A stretch of DNA of 64,000 nt, from the NCBI GenBank assembly GCA_017979445.1, contig CM030706.1:4939595-5003594 (forward strand), in the 5' to 3' direction. This DNA is from Akebia trifoliata (lineage: Eukaryota > Streptophyta > Magnoliopsida > Ranunculales > Lardizabalaceae). The position numbers were made by a program, and so were the translations under genes. The notes under the pieces were generated by a model, which searched no databases, was not told the origin of the DNA, and saw only the letters and a program-made list of their open reading frames with translations. How positions within the stretch are numbered: position 1 is the stretch's first letter; the number at the start of each line of letters is the position of its first letter. This document shows positions 8,611 through 21,500 of the stretch, one piece after another.

Positions 8611-11600
8611 TCATGGCAGGGAATTTAAAAGCAATTTATGGAACCGCGCTACTCTTGATGCATAACCATTTAAGGACTTTTCTTGGTCATGGCACGAAGA
8701 ATTGCTATCGGGCAATTTTCTCCTTTTCCTTCCCTTGCGAAACAACAAGTCTTCTGTGTCTAGTACATAGGAGACCTGACATGCACATTTCCCATATAAC
8801 TTCACTCCGAGAGAAGCAACATAGTTTAAGCATAAACATAATTATTGAAGGATTGGGATCTGTAGATTCATGAAAGTGAAAGCATATACACAAAATCCCA
8901 ACTGTGTTAATACTAAATCCAACTGTCGGGATTTATCTTCGAGATTTGTGTTATATTCTCGGAATATATAGATATATATATATTAAATCCTGACCCTTGG
9001 ATTTCACATGTACACAGGTCAGGATTGTGAGTGAACATATGAGTTCCCTTTCCATGTGTCTACCGATCCTGACCCAGTTGAACTTACATATGTACAAACA
9101 AGAGTTGAACAAAATACCTTGGATGAGTTGCAAGCAATCTTACACTCCAAACCATTGACCAATCGAACTGCTTGGCACGTCGAAGAAATTTCATCCCCAC
9201 AAGCGTATTTGCGTTTGTTCCTGCATAATATATCAGAATTAATGAATCACGACTTACACAATAAGATAACAGTGCAAACCATTTAATGTATTATATCGCT
9301 GTACCTGCCAAGAAAGACACCATGTGTTTTCTTCCTCTCGGGAACAACTGATAAGAAGTCGTTGTGTAGATAAGCTGCAAAATTAGGGTCCATGGAAACA
9401 GCGGTGACTTCAGGCTTTTCATGCCCATAGTCCATCAGCTGGATAGACAAGTGAGTTGGACTGGACAACTGCGACAAATACAAAAACTGTTAATATAACT
9501 ATGTATTATACTTACAAAATTTGAATATAAAATAAAGAACTAGTGTTTTAAAAACCAGACGATAACCAAACCGATGTTTTGCTCAATTGGTCAGACCGGA
9601 GTCCGACCGATTTCCATTAATTATATATATTCATAAATAATGAATAACAATTTTTTTTTCTTCTTCGGAGGTTCTTTAATACTCAATCTTCACTTTATAT
9701 AAAATAAGAAGTTAAAAAAAATTTAATTAAATTACTAAGAGTTTTTAATTTAACTAAACATTCCTAAAAAATAAACTACACGATTTAGTAGATTTACTAC
9801 ACAATTTAGTAGATTTTATTAGTTAATAGTGGTTAGAATTTTAGATTTGGTAGGTTTTCATATTTTATTTGATACTAAAAGTCAAAAAGAAGTAAATAAC
9901 GGATTGACTTTTCCATATTTTCTAATTTGGAAAGATAGACAATACCAACAAAAAAAATACTTTCACAGGTTCTTTGACACTGACGATTTAAACAGTTGCA
10001 AGATCGGTTTCTGAAAAAACAGTGATTGTTGATTAAGCAACGGTTCTTAATGAACCAAACTATTTTTAGACAAAATCTGGTTGGACCATCGGTCTGGTCC
10101 ATTTTTATAACACTGTTAAGAGAACTGAGATTTCAGTTAGAAGAACAGCCAAAAACTGGTAAAAGAGACTTACACATTCACATCGATAGATGTTATCATC
10201 AAGAAGAACACGAGCATTTTCGTGATAAACTAAATCATTGAATCTCCCTGGCCCCCTTGATTTCTCGTATGTAAATAGTTGAAGAAGCTTATAGTCCGTT
10301 TCATCACTAGCAACTGTTTGAAGCTGTGGAAATTACCATAAAATAAGAAATATTTGAAGAAATAAAGTAACAAATGAGGAAATAAATTAATTACAAGTTA
10401 CCTGTTTGACAAGCTTATATATCAACTTATCTAACGTGAATAGGACATAAGATTGAGTTCCAATAGTAGCTCGACAATCATCCTCAAACTTCATATTGTC
10501 AGCAGAACCATCAAGTAAATTGTATAGGGCACTCATAAATCTACATGCCAAAAAAAAAAAAAAAAAAAAACCATCCCAACTTAGTAACCTTTGAGCATTT
10601 TTTTTAAGCTAACTAGAAGGCTGCATATGCAAACACACATGTATCAAAAGCGTTTATTTGTAATTTAAAAAATTGGTTAAAGGTTTTTTGTAGAATAGAT
10701 GGTAAAAAAGGGATATTTTTGTAATTTTGAGAACTAAGGTCGTGGTTTGCAATTTTGGATTTTTGACTAAAATAACTCTGATTATATTAAATTTAAATAT
10801 AAAAGTAGGGGCATTTATGACTACTCAAATTTTGGTGTCGAACCAATTCTACTTCGCCTTCTCTCATTATATAATAGTAAAGATAAGTATGGATGTGGAG
10901 TTACCTCGCATAGAGATCAGCAGGGCTTGCATCCTTTGAAGTTCTCCATTTCCTTTCAGCGGACGACGAATTCATCTTTGCTGACAGTATTCTCTCATAC
11001 AATGTCTGCCAAAAGGAAAAAAAACACGCTGAAATCAGATAAAATTTACAAAGAAATCGACTATGTATTTCAAAGCACAAACACATGGCCTTACTTGATG
11101 AAGCCTAAACAGCACATAGAAGTTATCATTTCCATAAAAAACCCTAGAATCTTTCTTTTCTTTGTCATATAATGTCAGAGGGACATGTTTGGCAAGAGGC
11201 TTCACTGCAAGAAGAAAACGTTCTGAAAATGGCAGTATCGTGCCGTCTCCTTCGACATCATGTGCATCAGCCATGCCTTCAGCCTCACCTTCACTTTCAG
11301 CCTTAGCATCATTGTCTGCATCTTCCTCCTCTTCGTGATCTTCACGGGAGCACTCCTCACCAACACCAGAGTCGCTCCCCGAAACATCTTCACCAGCCTC
11401 AGAAGCATTCTCACTATCCTCTGTTGACCTTTGTGCACTTTCCTCGCCCTCATCATCAGCATCGGCGTTGTTTTCCACTCGTGCTTCCCCACGACATAGT
11501 TCTTCTCGTACATGCCTGTCACTGTCCTTTGTTGTAGGCACGGTACCCATACCAGCATCTCCATAGCCCGCAAAATTATCTTCCTCGAAATCTGCATTGG

Positions 11601-14600
11601 GTGATAGCTCACCCTCTTCTCTTTCAATTTTTAAGTACAATAAAGAATCTTGGTGATGTCTGTGAACTTTGGTGCCTTCAGTGATCGCCCCATTTGCTGG
11701 CATAACTGATCTTACACTATCACCAGCCTATAGCACAATAAAGAAAAAGAAAAACATTAACGGAAAAAAGCATATAAGTCAGATGATAAATTATAATAAA
11801 AAGGCCCAAAACAACAATAGCAACCAAACTGTGGCAACAATCCAGATTGCTGAACAGGGCAAAAAATACACTAATTGGACAATCTTAACCATGTAATCAA
11901 ATCATAATCATCATAAAAACAGGCTTGCTCATCAAAAAGAAATTAAAAAATTAAAAGAAGAATCCTCTTTCACAATTTACTCCCATCTAGAGCTACATTG
12001 AGGAATGTCTTCAGTTCCTCTCTTACTACTCTAAACATCTAATCAATTCTTGTTCTTTTCTAAGATTGGGTAAAGTCAATGAAAAGTCCAACTAGCAGCT
12101 CATTAGAACCAACCAACTGGTGCAACATTTTCTATTGCCCATCAAAAGGCAGCCACTGTTGGCATTCAAATGCTAGTTACCCCAGGTGATAGACGATAAA
12201 GTTGCAATTATTTACAAAACAATACAACAGGAAAAACTCCAAAGAAACCATAAATTCATGAACAAAAGAATACATTTTTAACCTATTTTGGAATCAATAG
12301 ATGTCCCTTTTAGCCAAGGAAATTAAGACTTTAGTGTCAAATAATAAATTCTTACCTCTGCGGAAGAAAAAGCTTCATTATTAAGTTTTTGCTCAATCCC
12401 ACCCTCGGGAACAGCATGACTGGGTCTAGAAGGTGTGGTGCTATGCCCTAGCAATGAAAAGAAGTCTCAGTAGCCAAGACATAATTCAAAGTGCATGAAA
12501 GGAAATGAAATCATAAAGATGTCTAATAATGCCCAAATCTTTCAAATAAAAAAACTACTAGATGAAATAGAAGATAAACTTATTTCAGACCATTAAATAA
12601 ACCTGATGCAGATTCCATGGTGATCCTACCATGACTTTGTTCTGCTCTAACAGCGAGTGAGGTATTAGAATCAGTTTGCTGTTCACGAGATATTTCATCA
12701 GCCATGGAAACATTATTCTGCACTTTTCCATGCTGAGGAGTATTACATAAAGCATCACTCCTATGGGCACTCCGGTCCACATCATGAGAAATGTCTTCCT
12801 TAGCTGTGTCTCCATTTACCAAGCTAGCCCTGCAAGAATTTGCTACTTCGGGTGGATTGTTGTCATCTCCATTGTTGGGAGGATTTATTTGCTTGGAATT
12901 AGTAATGGGAACTTCAGCATTCGGACTGCCATCACCTTCTGCTATACTTGCTACACTACTCTTGACAACACGAGTCTTTGTCTTTACAGCATCTTCACTA
13001 TCCTCTGCACCATGTGGTCGAGAAGGAACACCCAGCACTGGTTCCAAGAAGGTCGTCCAAATCCTCATAACTTTATCTAACTGTTCTGTGGTGGTGCAAA
13101 CCTCTCCAGACGAGTATTTGATGAGTTGATATAGGTCTTCATGAATATCTGAATCTGAGTACTCAAACTCCAGGTTTGGAATTATAGGCCTTCTATTCCC
13201 AGCAGCGATTGCAAGAAGCACATCATCTTCTTTCCGCTTCTTCTCATTAATTTCTCTAATCTCGGCCAACAAAGCTGTACAATTTAACATGCAAAAAATT
13301 AATCCTGAATTGGCATGGAAATAGCAACAATGCAGAACAAAATAGAAAGATAAATCAATAACTAAACAATTAAAAGGCACATTAAAGAGTTGGAATAAGG
13401 AAACAATTACGTTCGGGACAAGAAAAGTCCGGCCCAAAGGAATATCACCTCCCTTCAAAGTTTTCAAGCAAAGTCAGTTTTCCAAGAATCGCATATCCCA
13501 TCAAAGAAAAGTTTTTCAGGTAGTAGTACCTTTGAACCTTTTCTTAAGCAACTGAGATGGGCAATAAGATAAATTGATTCATATTTCTTTAGAGGAGTTG
13601 GCATCCACAGCCTCCAGTTCTCTTCTCATTTTAAAACGGGCAACTTTAAAGAACATGCTGAATACTTCGTTCCCCTCAATTAAGGCTTTAAAGTGGGTTT
13701 CAAAAAATATTCTGTGTATTCAAGACCACTTCTCCTTGTATGTTTAAAGTTCCCAACAACAAAAAAAACATTAACATTTTTACCCACTCTCTCAAGTTTT
13801 CAACTCGCCTCTCAAACCTCTCAAACACAAATCACATACACAAACACTAGAGTTTACCCCTTTGGGGTTAAGGGGTAGAAGAGGAAAAGCAATAGAGTTG
13901 GAGGGGTATTATTAAAATATGGGTGGTAGAGAAAAGACAATAAAGTTAGAGGGGTATTTTTGGAAAGGGAGGTAAAAGAGGAAATACAATAAAGATGGAA
14001 GGGCATTTTAGGAAAGGACGAGAAGAGGAAAGAGAATAAGTTAAAAGTTGACCTCTAGTTTCGCAATGAAATTAAATCTCAACCCCTATTTATGTGGGGG
14101 AGATATATATATGGGTTGCATTCGGGGGACATCTATTAGCAACAACTATTTGGTACATCTCTCGGATGATCCAACGACAGTGTTGCAGAAAACATTGAAA
14201 AAATGGACAACATCAGAATGGTTGTGTAAAAATAGTTGTCAGTTTTAGATGTCCCCCGAACACGTCACTATATATATATGAGGAATGCTAACGTTAAAGA
14301 AAACATGGGGACGTTAGCATCATCCCACAATTTTTATTGACAAAAATACCCATTTTATTACTTTAATTGACGTTACTTTTGGGAATAATTTAGTCTTTTT
14401 AGAAATAAAATAGATTATTTAACTTCAATAATTCTGACATAACGGAAGCATGTGAATCAATAGATTCGATAAGTTGTGTTCAAAGGAACACTATAAATCA
14501 ATTTGAATCAATAGATTCAATTGATAAATAAGCAATAGCTTAAAAGAAAATATAGCATAAAGCTAAAAGGTAATTAAAAGAGAAAAGATAACTGAATTGA

Positions 14601-15467
14601 TTATTCAATTTTAGGATTTAGAGCTCCTTATATAGAAAACTCCATCATAACTTGTAATCCTACTAAAATACTAAAAATTAACATTCCTAACCTATTTATA
14701 ACATAGTACTAACTTTCTAATCCTATTAGAACTCAAATTGGACACTTCTAAGCACTTCTAATTATAGTCTAAATAATAAAAACGAATTTAAAATAAATTT
14801 GAAACTAACAAGGAATTGTACTCCTAACATAACTATACAATAGAAATCCTACTCAAACTCTAACTAGGATTGTAGATGTCCTACATCAGATTCTCTCCCC
14901 CCAACACTCAATCAACTTCTATTTTCTCTGTTTCGAATTGAGTAAGGATAGCCTAACTGACTAAGGTAAGATTTAACGGTCGTTGGGCCCACATGAATCA
15001 AAAATAAAAAGTTTCAAAACATAATTTTTTGGGGGTTTGATACTAGGTGTTGAAAATGGACGGCTACAGAACTCCCAAATCAAAAAATTAAAATCCAACG
15101 ATGAAAAATTTCTTTTGAAACTTTTTATTCAAGATTCTTAGAATTTTGTTCTCTACATCATTGTAGGATCGGATCATGTTTTTGGATGCCACAAGATTCA
15201 GCCCTTTAAAGTGTTCATATTCAAGAGAGAAAATTGGAGTTGTAGGGAGTTCCATGAGGTGAGAGAAAATCGCATTCAAGAGAGATTTCCATGAGTTGTG
15301 ATAGAGTAGAGAAAGGTGAAACATAAAGTTTTTCTTTTTGTTCTTCAAAAAGACCAAAATGCCCATTAAACTAATGATAGTTTAAGTAACAAAAAGGGTA
15401 TTTTTGTCAATAAAATTAGTGCGACGATGTTAACGTCCCCATGTTGTCTTGGACATTAGCATTCCCC

Positions 15468-15503
<36 letters not shown>

Positions 15504-18500
15504 AGATAGAGAAAGCTAGGGATTCGATGGTTTGGAGCATCGAGGCATAAAGAGGGCATTCTTATAAAAGTAAATTTAATATTTGAATTAATCAAAAATA
15601 ATTTCAATTGATATTTCTCTCTTTATCGTCGTTTTTAATATACTTATCCCCATTTAAACCTCGCCAAGGTATTAAATTTCGATTTCGGAGTCTATTTCGG
15701 TTAGTCTGGAAATGTAAATACTTTGATTAGTGAGGAAATCAATACAATTTTTGGAAATTACAGAAATATTGAAGAAATTTTCATTGACCCTATAGGAAAT
15801 GATAAAATAGGCATTAAAACACACTCATTAAGTCATCAAAATACAATAAACTACCGTATGGAGTGTGAAATTGAATATCAACAACATTTTGCTACAAGTA
15901 TTGAGAGACTAACAGTGAAAATGAAAATAATAATATTATATAAACTACATACAACTTAATATATAAGACATTAAAATGAAGAAACTATTAAGTATTACAC
16001 TCATGTGTTATTATATTTCTTTTAATTTTTGAATAAGTATGAATAAATTTCTAATGTATCCAATTAATTGAAACACAGATGATTATATGCATGCTAACTA
16101 ACTAATCATAATTCATTTAAACTAATTGATGAATGTTATGTGCAATTTTTTATAAGTAAATACTATGTGTAATTTACAAGTTCTTTCTAAAAGCAATTAT
16201 AAGTTTTTTTTTTTAAACTGAGTATTTTAGTTGAAATTTACTATTCATCGAAATATTTCGCAAAATGAATAATGATTTCCACCGAAATATATAAAAAAAG
16301 AAATTGTTGGTAAATTTCGTGTCGGAATTTGTGGAAATGGAAATATTTCGGTGTATTTGGTGGAAATATGTCGAAATTTAATACTATGAACCTCACATAA
16401 TCATTTATTTTCTTTTTATTTTTTGTATTAACTTGTTTTTGAATCTTCAAAGGACTTTTTTTAGACCTATTTTGGATTTAGTTTGATTTTTTCATTAGTA
16501 TTTTTAGATTAAAATTTTTTTTTTTTTTTTTTATAGTAATTACATGTAACGTGCTTCTTAGATTTTTATTGGTTTAATAAGAACCCTTTTCCATTTGTAG
16601 TATTTTTCGATTTTCTTTTTTGAATGTCTTATGTTATTTAGTCATTTCTTTTCAAATTTCAAGGAGTGTTGGGGTTTACATAATTGTATTTTGTCCACTT
16701 AATGAAAATTTGGATATTACGGTAATCACTTGCTGAATATTACTTGTGGATATTGGACCAAATAGACAAATTGGATTTTGGGTTTTGGTATCGAGTAACT
16801 AAGAATCACAGACACCCCCAAGATCCATGTCTGCGGAAATGCTATTAATAAACTATTCTTTAATTAAGCTTTAGTAAGACATTAGGTAATAAAAGATTTT
16901 CAGTAGAATCTCTTAACATCCTAAGAAAATATAAGAATAATTTTAGCAAAAAAATTGGAAAATGCCCATTGTTTTCATTCATAGAATAACAATGTGGGAA
17001 ACTTTTGATTGAATTTTCGAAAATTAGGCTTTTTATTTATTAATTATTTGTTTATTTAATTAATTACAAAAAGATGAAGTGGATTAGCAATATATTATCT
17101 ATTGAAAATGATATATTAGCAAAACTTGAATACAAGAGCTTAATTAGTAATTTGCATCTCAAAAAATGAGAAAAATAATTTTTTGTAATGTATAGATAGT
17201 TAATTAATATTTTTTATATTAATATATTAAATATCAAAAAGGACTCATTTAGGATTTTCAACTTAGGCCTCACCTTTTATCTAGCTGGCCCTAGCTTAGT
17301 CTAGAGGAAAAGCATATCCAACCCCAAAATAATAAAATCTACATGAATGGGATAATTATGAAATATTCAAACGTGATCAACAAAGATATGCCACAATATT
17401 TGAAGGGAAAAAACAGTTAAAGCAACAATAATTTAAATTTAAAAGTTGATTTGGACAAGAACAATTTAAACAAAAGCTGGAATGAAAATGATAAAGCACT
17501 TGCAATATGGAAGTCAAGAACAAAGCCAGCTCCAGTTGACTCTAACGTTTGAATGTACTGCATTACGAGGATTTAATTTACCTTTTGTACTCAAGCTCTT
17601 TGTGTCCTGTTGCTTGAAATAAAAGCTACGGTGATCAAGCGATTTGTGGTAGTTCTTAGCATAAATTTCAGCCCAAACCTTATTAAAATCTGAACGACAC
17701 CTTGACCACTCCTCCAGTTTCTGCTTCAAGCGAGTTAATATAACAGGCAATGCAAGAGTTGCATTCTTACGTAATACGTCCATCACATCCATCCCATGGT
17801 CACCATACAAACGTTCAATGCACCTAAGATTTAAAGCTACAAAAAAGAAATAAAAGAAACACAAATCTTCTTAGTAACAACATAAACATATGAGATCAAA
17901 TTGTACTATGTGCATACAATTACAATTATTACTCCTAAGTCAGTTCATATATACGAACCAGTAAAGTGGTCTTCAATACGAATTGAGCTATCCTTGAAGG
18001 TATTATTGTTGATCTTGTCCAACAACTCCTCTACACGCTTTGTAGTTATATTCACTGATTCTAATAACATGTCCAGTTCAAATCTGACATCATGATATTT
18101 AAAAACATATCATTAGTCTAGAAAATAAAAAGACACCGACGTACTCATAGTTGACAAATTCATTATATGCAAGAATATTGGAAATTATTATGAGCACTCG
18201 ATATGCCTTAAGATGACATTAAATAGCAACATATAGAGGAAACTGTATTCCTTCTACAACAAGAAATATCATGAAGACAATATTCATTTTCCTCTTTCTT
18301 CCCTTTTCCAGCTATATAAATAGGCAGCCATCATGCACCCAAGTAGGCAGTCAAATATAGTAGGAAAAACTACTGAAAAAGGTTTTTTTTTTTTAAACCA
18401 TTTTTATTTCATGCCGCATAAATTAAGCTTGTTACCTATCATCTTCACATCTAAACAGGCTTTCTTCATATTGGTTTTTGCGCATGTGTTTGAAAGAATA

Positions 18501-21500
18501 ATCCTCACTTCCTGAAGTCACTGATACCCAACAATCATTCAATACTTGAGCACCAAGTTCTGTCCTATGACTTGCTGAAGGCATTATATACTGCAAAGCA
18601 ATAAGCACGGAAGAGAAGCCATATAATTACCCAACTCACTGAAAATATCTAAACAGTTCAAGAAACCAAAAAATAATAAGTAAAGATAGTATTACATTCT
18701 TCGGCAGAAGCCGATAGCTGGGGCTACAACGTTGACAGTTAGAGAGGTCAAGCTCTGAAATGGGTTTATACATATACTTGTCCTTGTTTGGAACCGGAAC
18801 CTTTTGACCTGCTGGTGCTGAATGTCTGTCAACTCTTTCTCTTTCCCTTTCAGTCTCTCTATCTTTATCCCTTTCACCTCTGTCATGCTCACGCTCTTTA
18901 TCCCTGTCCTCTGCCTTCAGTGGTCTGTGTAAATGGTCATCGTTCCACAAGGATTCTGCAATTGATAAAAAGCTTGATTACATTTAATAACATACGCACA
19001 AAAGTGTAAAATATCCCAAGAAATCAAATAAAAGATTTAATGATGAATTTGGCAATAAGTTGTGCAAGAGTGTGAGAATTTAATCAATCCATACTCAAAG
19101 TTTCCAATTAATAAATAATATTAAACCTGAATTCAAAGGAGCCTTAAATTAAAGGAAACAAAAAGAAAATGCATCCATTTACATACTTTTACTCATGACA
19201 CCAGCAAGAAATCCATCTGCAGGGAAGGTCCCAATTAGAAATAAGTTCAAGAAAAGTAAAATGCAGATAACTTAAAAACTGAAGTTTTCAACACTTACCA
19301 ATCCTCTCACAACGCGTCAAAAAGTCATTGAACCCATCCATAAGGTCTGGATATTTTCCAAGTAAATCTCCAATCTGAAAGGGGCAACAATTTCAGTGAA
19401 AATGCTGATCATGTTACGGAAATAACATCTCTATGGAACTTAAAAACATTAGTGAAATATAAAAATGAAAATATTGATTTATATCTACTCAAACACTGAA
19501 AATGGTATTAAATATATGATTATGTCGATCAAAACGGGTAACATTTGCCCAAGAGTTCCACATCCTGGATGTGACAATCTCAACAAAAGAATGTTTTACT
19601 CGGGGACAAAAAAGAAAAGTTTTACAAAGGAAATTCTTCTTTTTTTCTTTTGGTAGGAACAGAACATTGTTCTATGCCACTTTATATAACCAATAAGGCA
19701 AAATGAAAAAGGGATGCACTTGAGAAAAGATATATGAACTAAAGAAACAATAATCCATAAGGCAAATCGATCAAGGCCTCAGAAATCACCATGACACCAA
19801 CCACAACCGAATAAATGTTAGTATAATGCACTGTGAAACTGTTACATATTATTTTTTAAGTATGTTTAGCCCCAATTATAAGAAATGTGCAGGTCAAATG
19901 CTCCAAAACAGCGAAAGGAAGACCAAAAAAGTTGTCGACAGCAGTGAGACCTGATGTGAAGACACTTGAATTAACAAGAGACATGGCTTTACTTATAATT
20001 GAATATCACTTAGAATTATAGTAGAATTGTAGGGCTTCATTTCTTCCATGTTATGGCCTGTTTAAATCAAGCTAATATGAAATAGTGATATAATGGAAAT
20101 AACAAACAAAAGCTGATGGTGAACATGTGGATAAGAAAAGAATTTACTAGTAAGCATCAATAATCCAAAATGATAGAGAAAAGGGTCTGGAAAGACCTTA
20201 AAATAAGAAGAATGGATAACATGAGACATACCAAAGATTGCAATTCAGATCTTGTAATAATTTCTTTGCTATAAATATGAAGGCATTTCAAGAATTCCTG
20301 GTAATCATCCAAATTGCACAATGTCTCCTTCACTTTATCGCAAAAGGCGAACTCTTTATTGTGTACAACTGCGAGGATATGAAACACACAAATTCCATTG
20401 GTGACAACCAAGGAGTTAAACAAATCTGAAAATAAAAACATTTGACGATACTATAACACCATCACCAACAAAGTATGGACTAGTTACTCCATCTCAATAA
20501 CATTTGCATAATTTATTCTCGCTACACATTAGGAATATTAGGAAATGGCATAGAAAACGCACCTTTCAAGGCATTTTTTTCATCGTGAGAAGAGTACAAA
20601 ATTGGATGCATTCCAAAGTTTTCAGCACTTTCCCCACCTAGGTGTAATTGCTCGGCAACAGAGTCTTCAACCCTTCGAGCAGATTTTCGTTTGTGGGCAA
20701 GACGCTGAATGTTGGTGAAATCCCTACTACTGTCATGGTCTACATCCCTATCATCCCGATCACGTTCTCTCCTATCCCTATTTTCTTTCCTCTCATTTTC
20801 CTTTTCAGCACGTTTCCTCTGCTCTTTGTCCATTTTCATCAATCCTTTATCATGGTCTACGTCAGGACGATCAACACTGAGATCACGGTCAGCATGGGAA
20901 GTCATAGTTCTCTCCTTCTGGTAAGAGTGAAAATTAACAAAAAGTTAGTAATAAGATCCCCGAAAAGGAAACATAAAATTTGGAGAGAAAGATAGATAAA
21001 GAAATGCCTTGTCCCCATGCATTAGTCGCAATGTGGGAACAGCAGAGCTCCTTTCATCCCGACGGAGCAAAGAGGAGTGTTTTCCTGATGAAGCATTATG
21101 CATTGAGGCTGCCATTGAAGCATCTGGTAGGAAATGCGTGAACTCCTTGAGCAAGTCCGGGTGGAGTTGGAAAAGAGTGGCCACCTTTTAAAAAACAGAA
21201 AAAATAAGAGAGAGAAAAAGGCACAGAACCACACCAAAAATAATAAATACAAGATATCATCATCAAAGTCTTATCCAAAGAAATTTAGAGTCGTCTAAAA
21301 AAATACACATAAAAAGAAAATGACAAGAAATCTATTCCAAGTATACCTCATGGTAGACATCTGTAATGGACTTGTTCTCTTTTCGATACAAATTCAAGAT
21401 ATCTAAGAATGATTTGTAGACGTGATCATGACCTTGGAACCGCGTCTGTGAGATCAAAAGAACAGTAATGCTTATCAAAAAAGAACAACAAGTTAATTGA

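Larger units (their letters stand above)
13275..17581 (-). other. 4.3-kb intron 13 of the SIN3-like gene, filled with repeats
   Basis: The donor at 17581 (AAAAG/GTAAAT) and the acceptor at 13275 (TTGTACAG) join phase-1 exons so that the HDAC-interaction region (ending SLSTK) continues into [18 protein letters not shown], the expected family order. At least three inverted-repeat elements lie inside and account for about half of its length. 13860-14045 holds degenerate copies of the GAGGGGTATTATTAAAA repeat. The remaining 16390-17580 shows nothing that I can assign. Confidence 0.85.

Noticed and set aside
11202..11627. 141-codon minus-strand frame
   Set aside because: Shifted-frame shadow of SIN3 exon 16.
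12763..13129. Plus-strand frames of 105-112 codons
   Set aside because: They lie antisense to SIN3 exon 14, which has the family sequence; these are shadows.
13275..13467. N-terminal extension of the frame containing SIN3 exon 14
   Set aside because: It runs back through the acceptor TTGTACAG into intron; the residues do not match the family.
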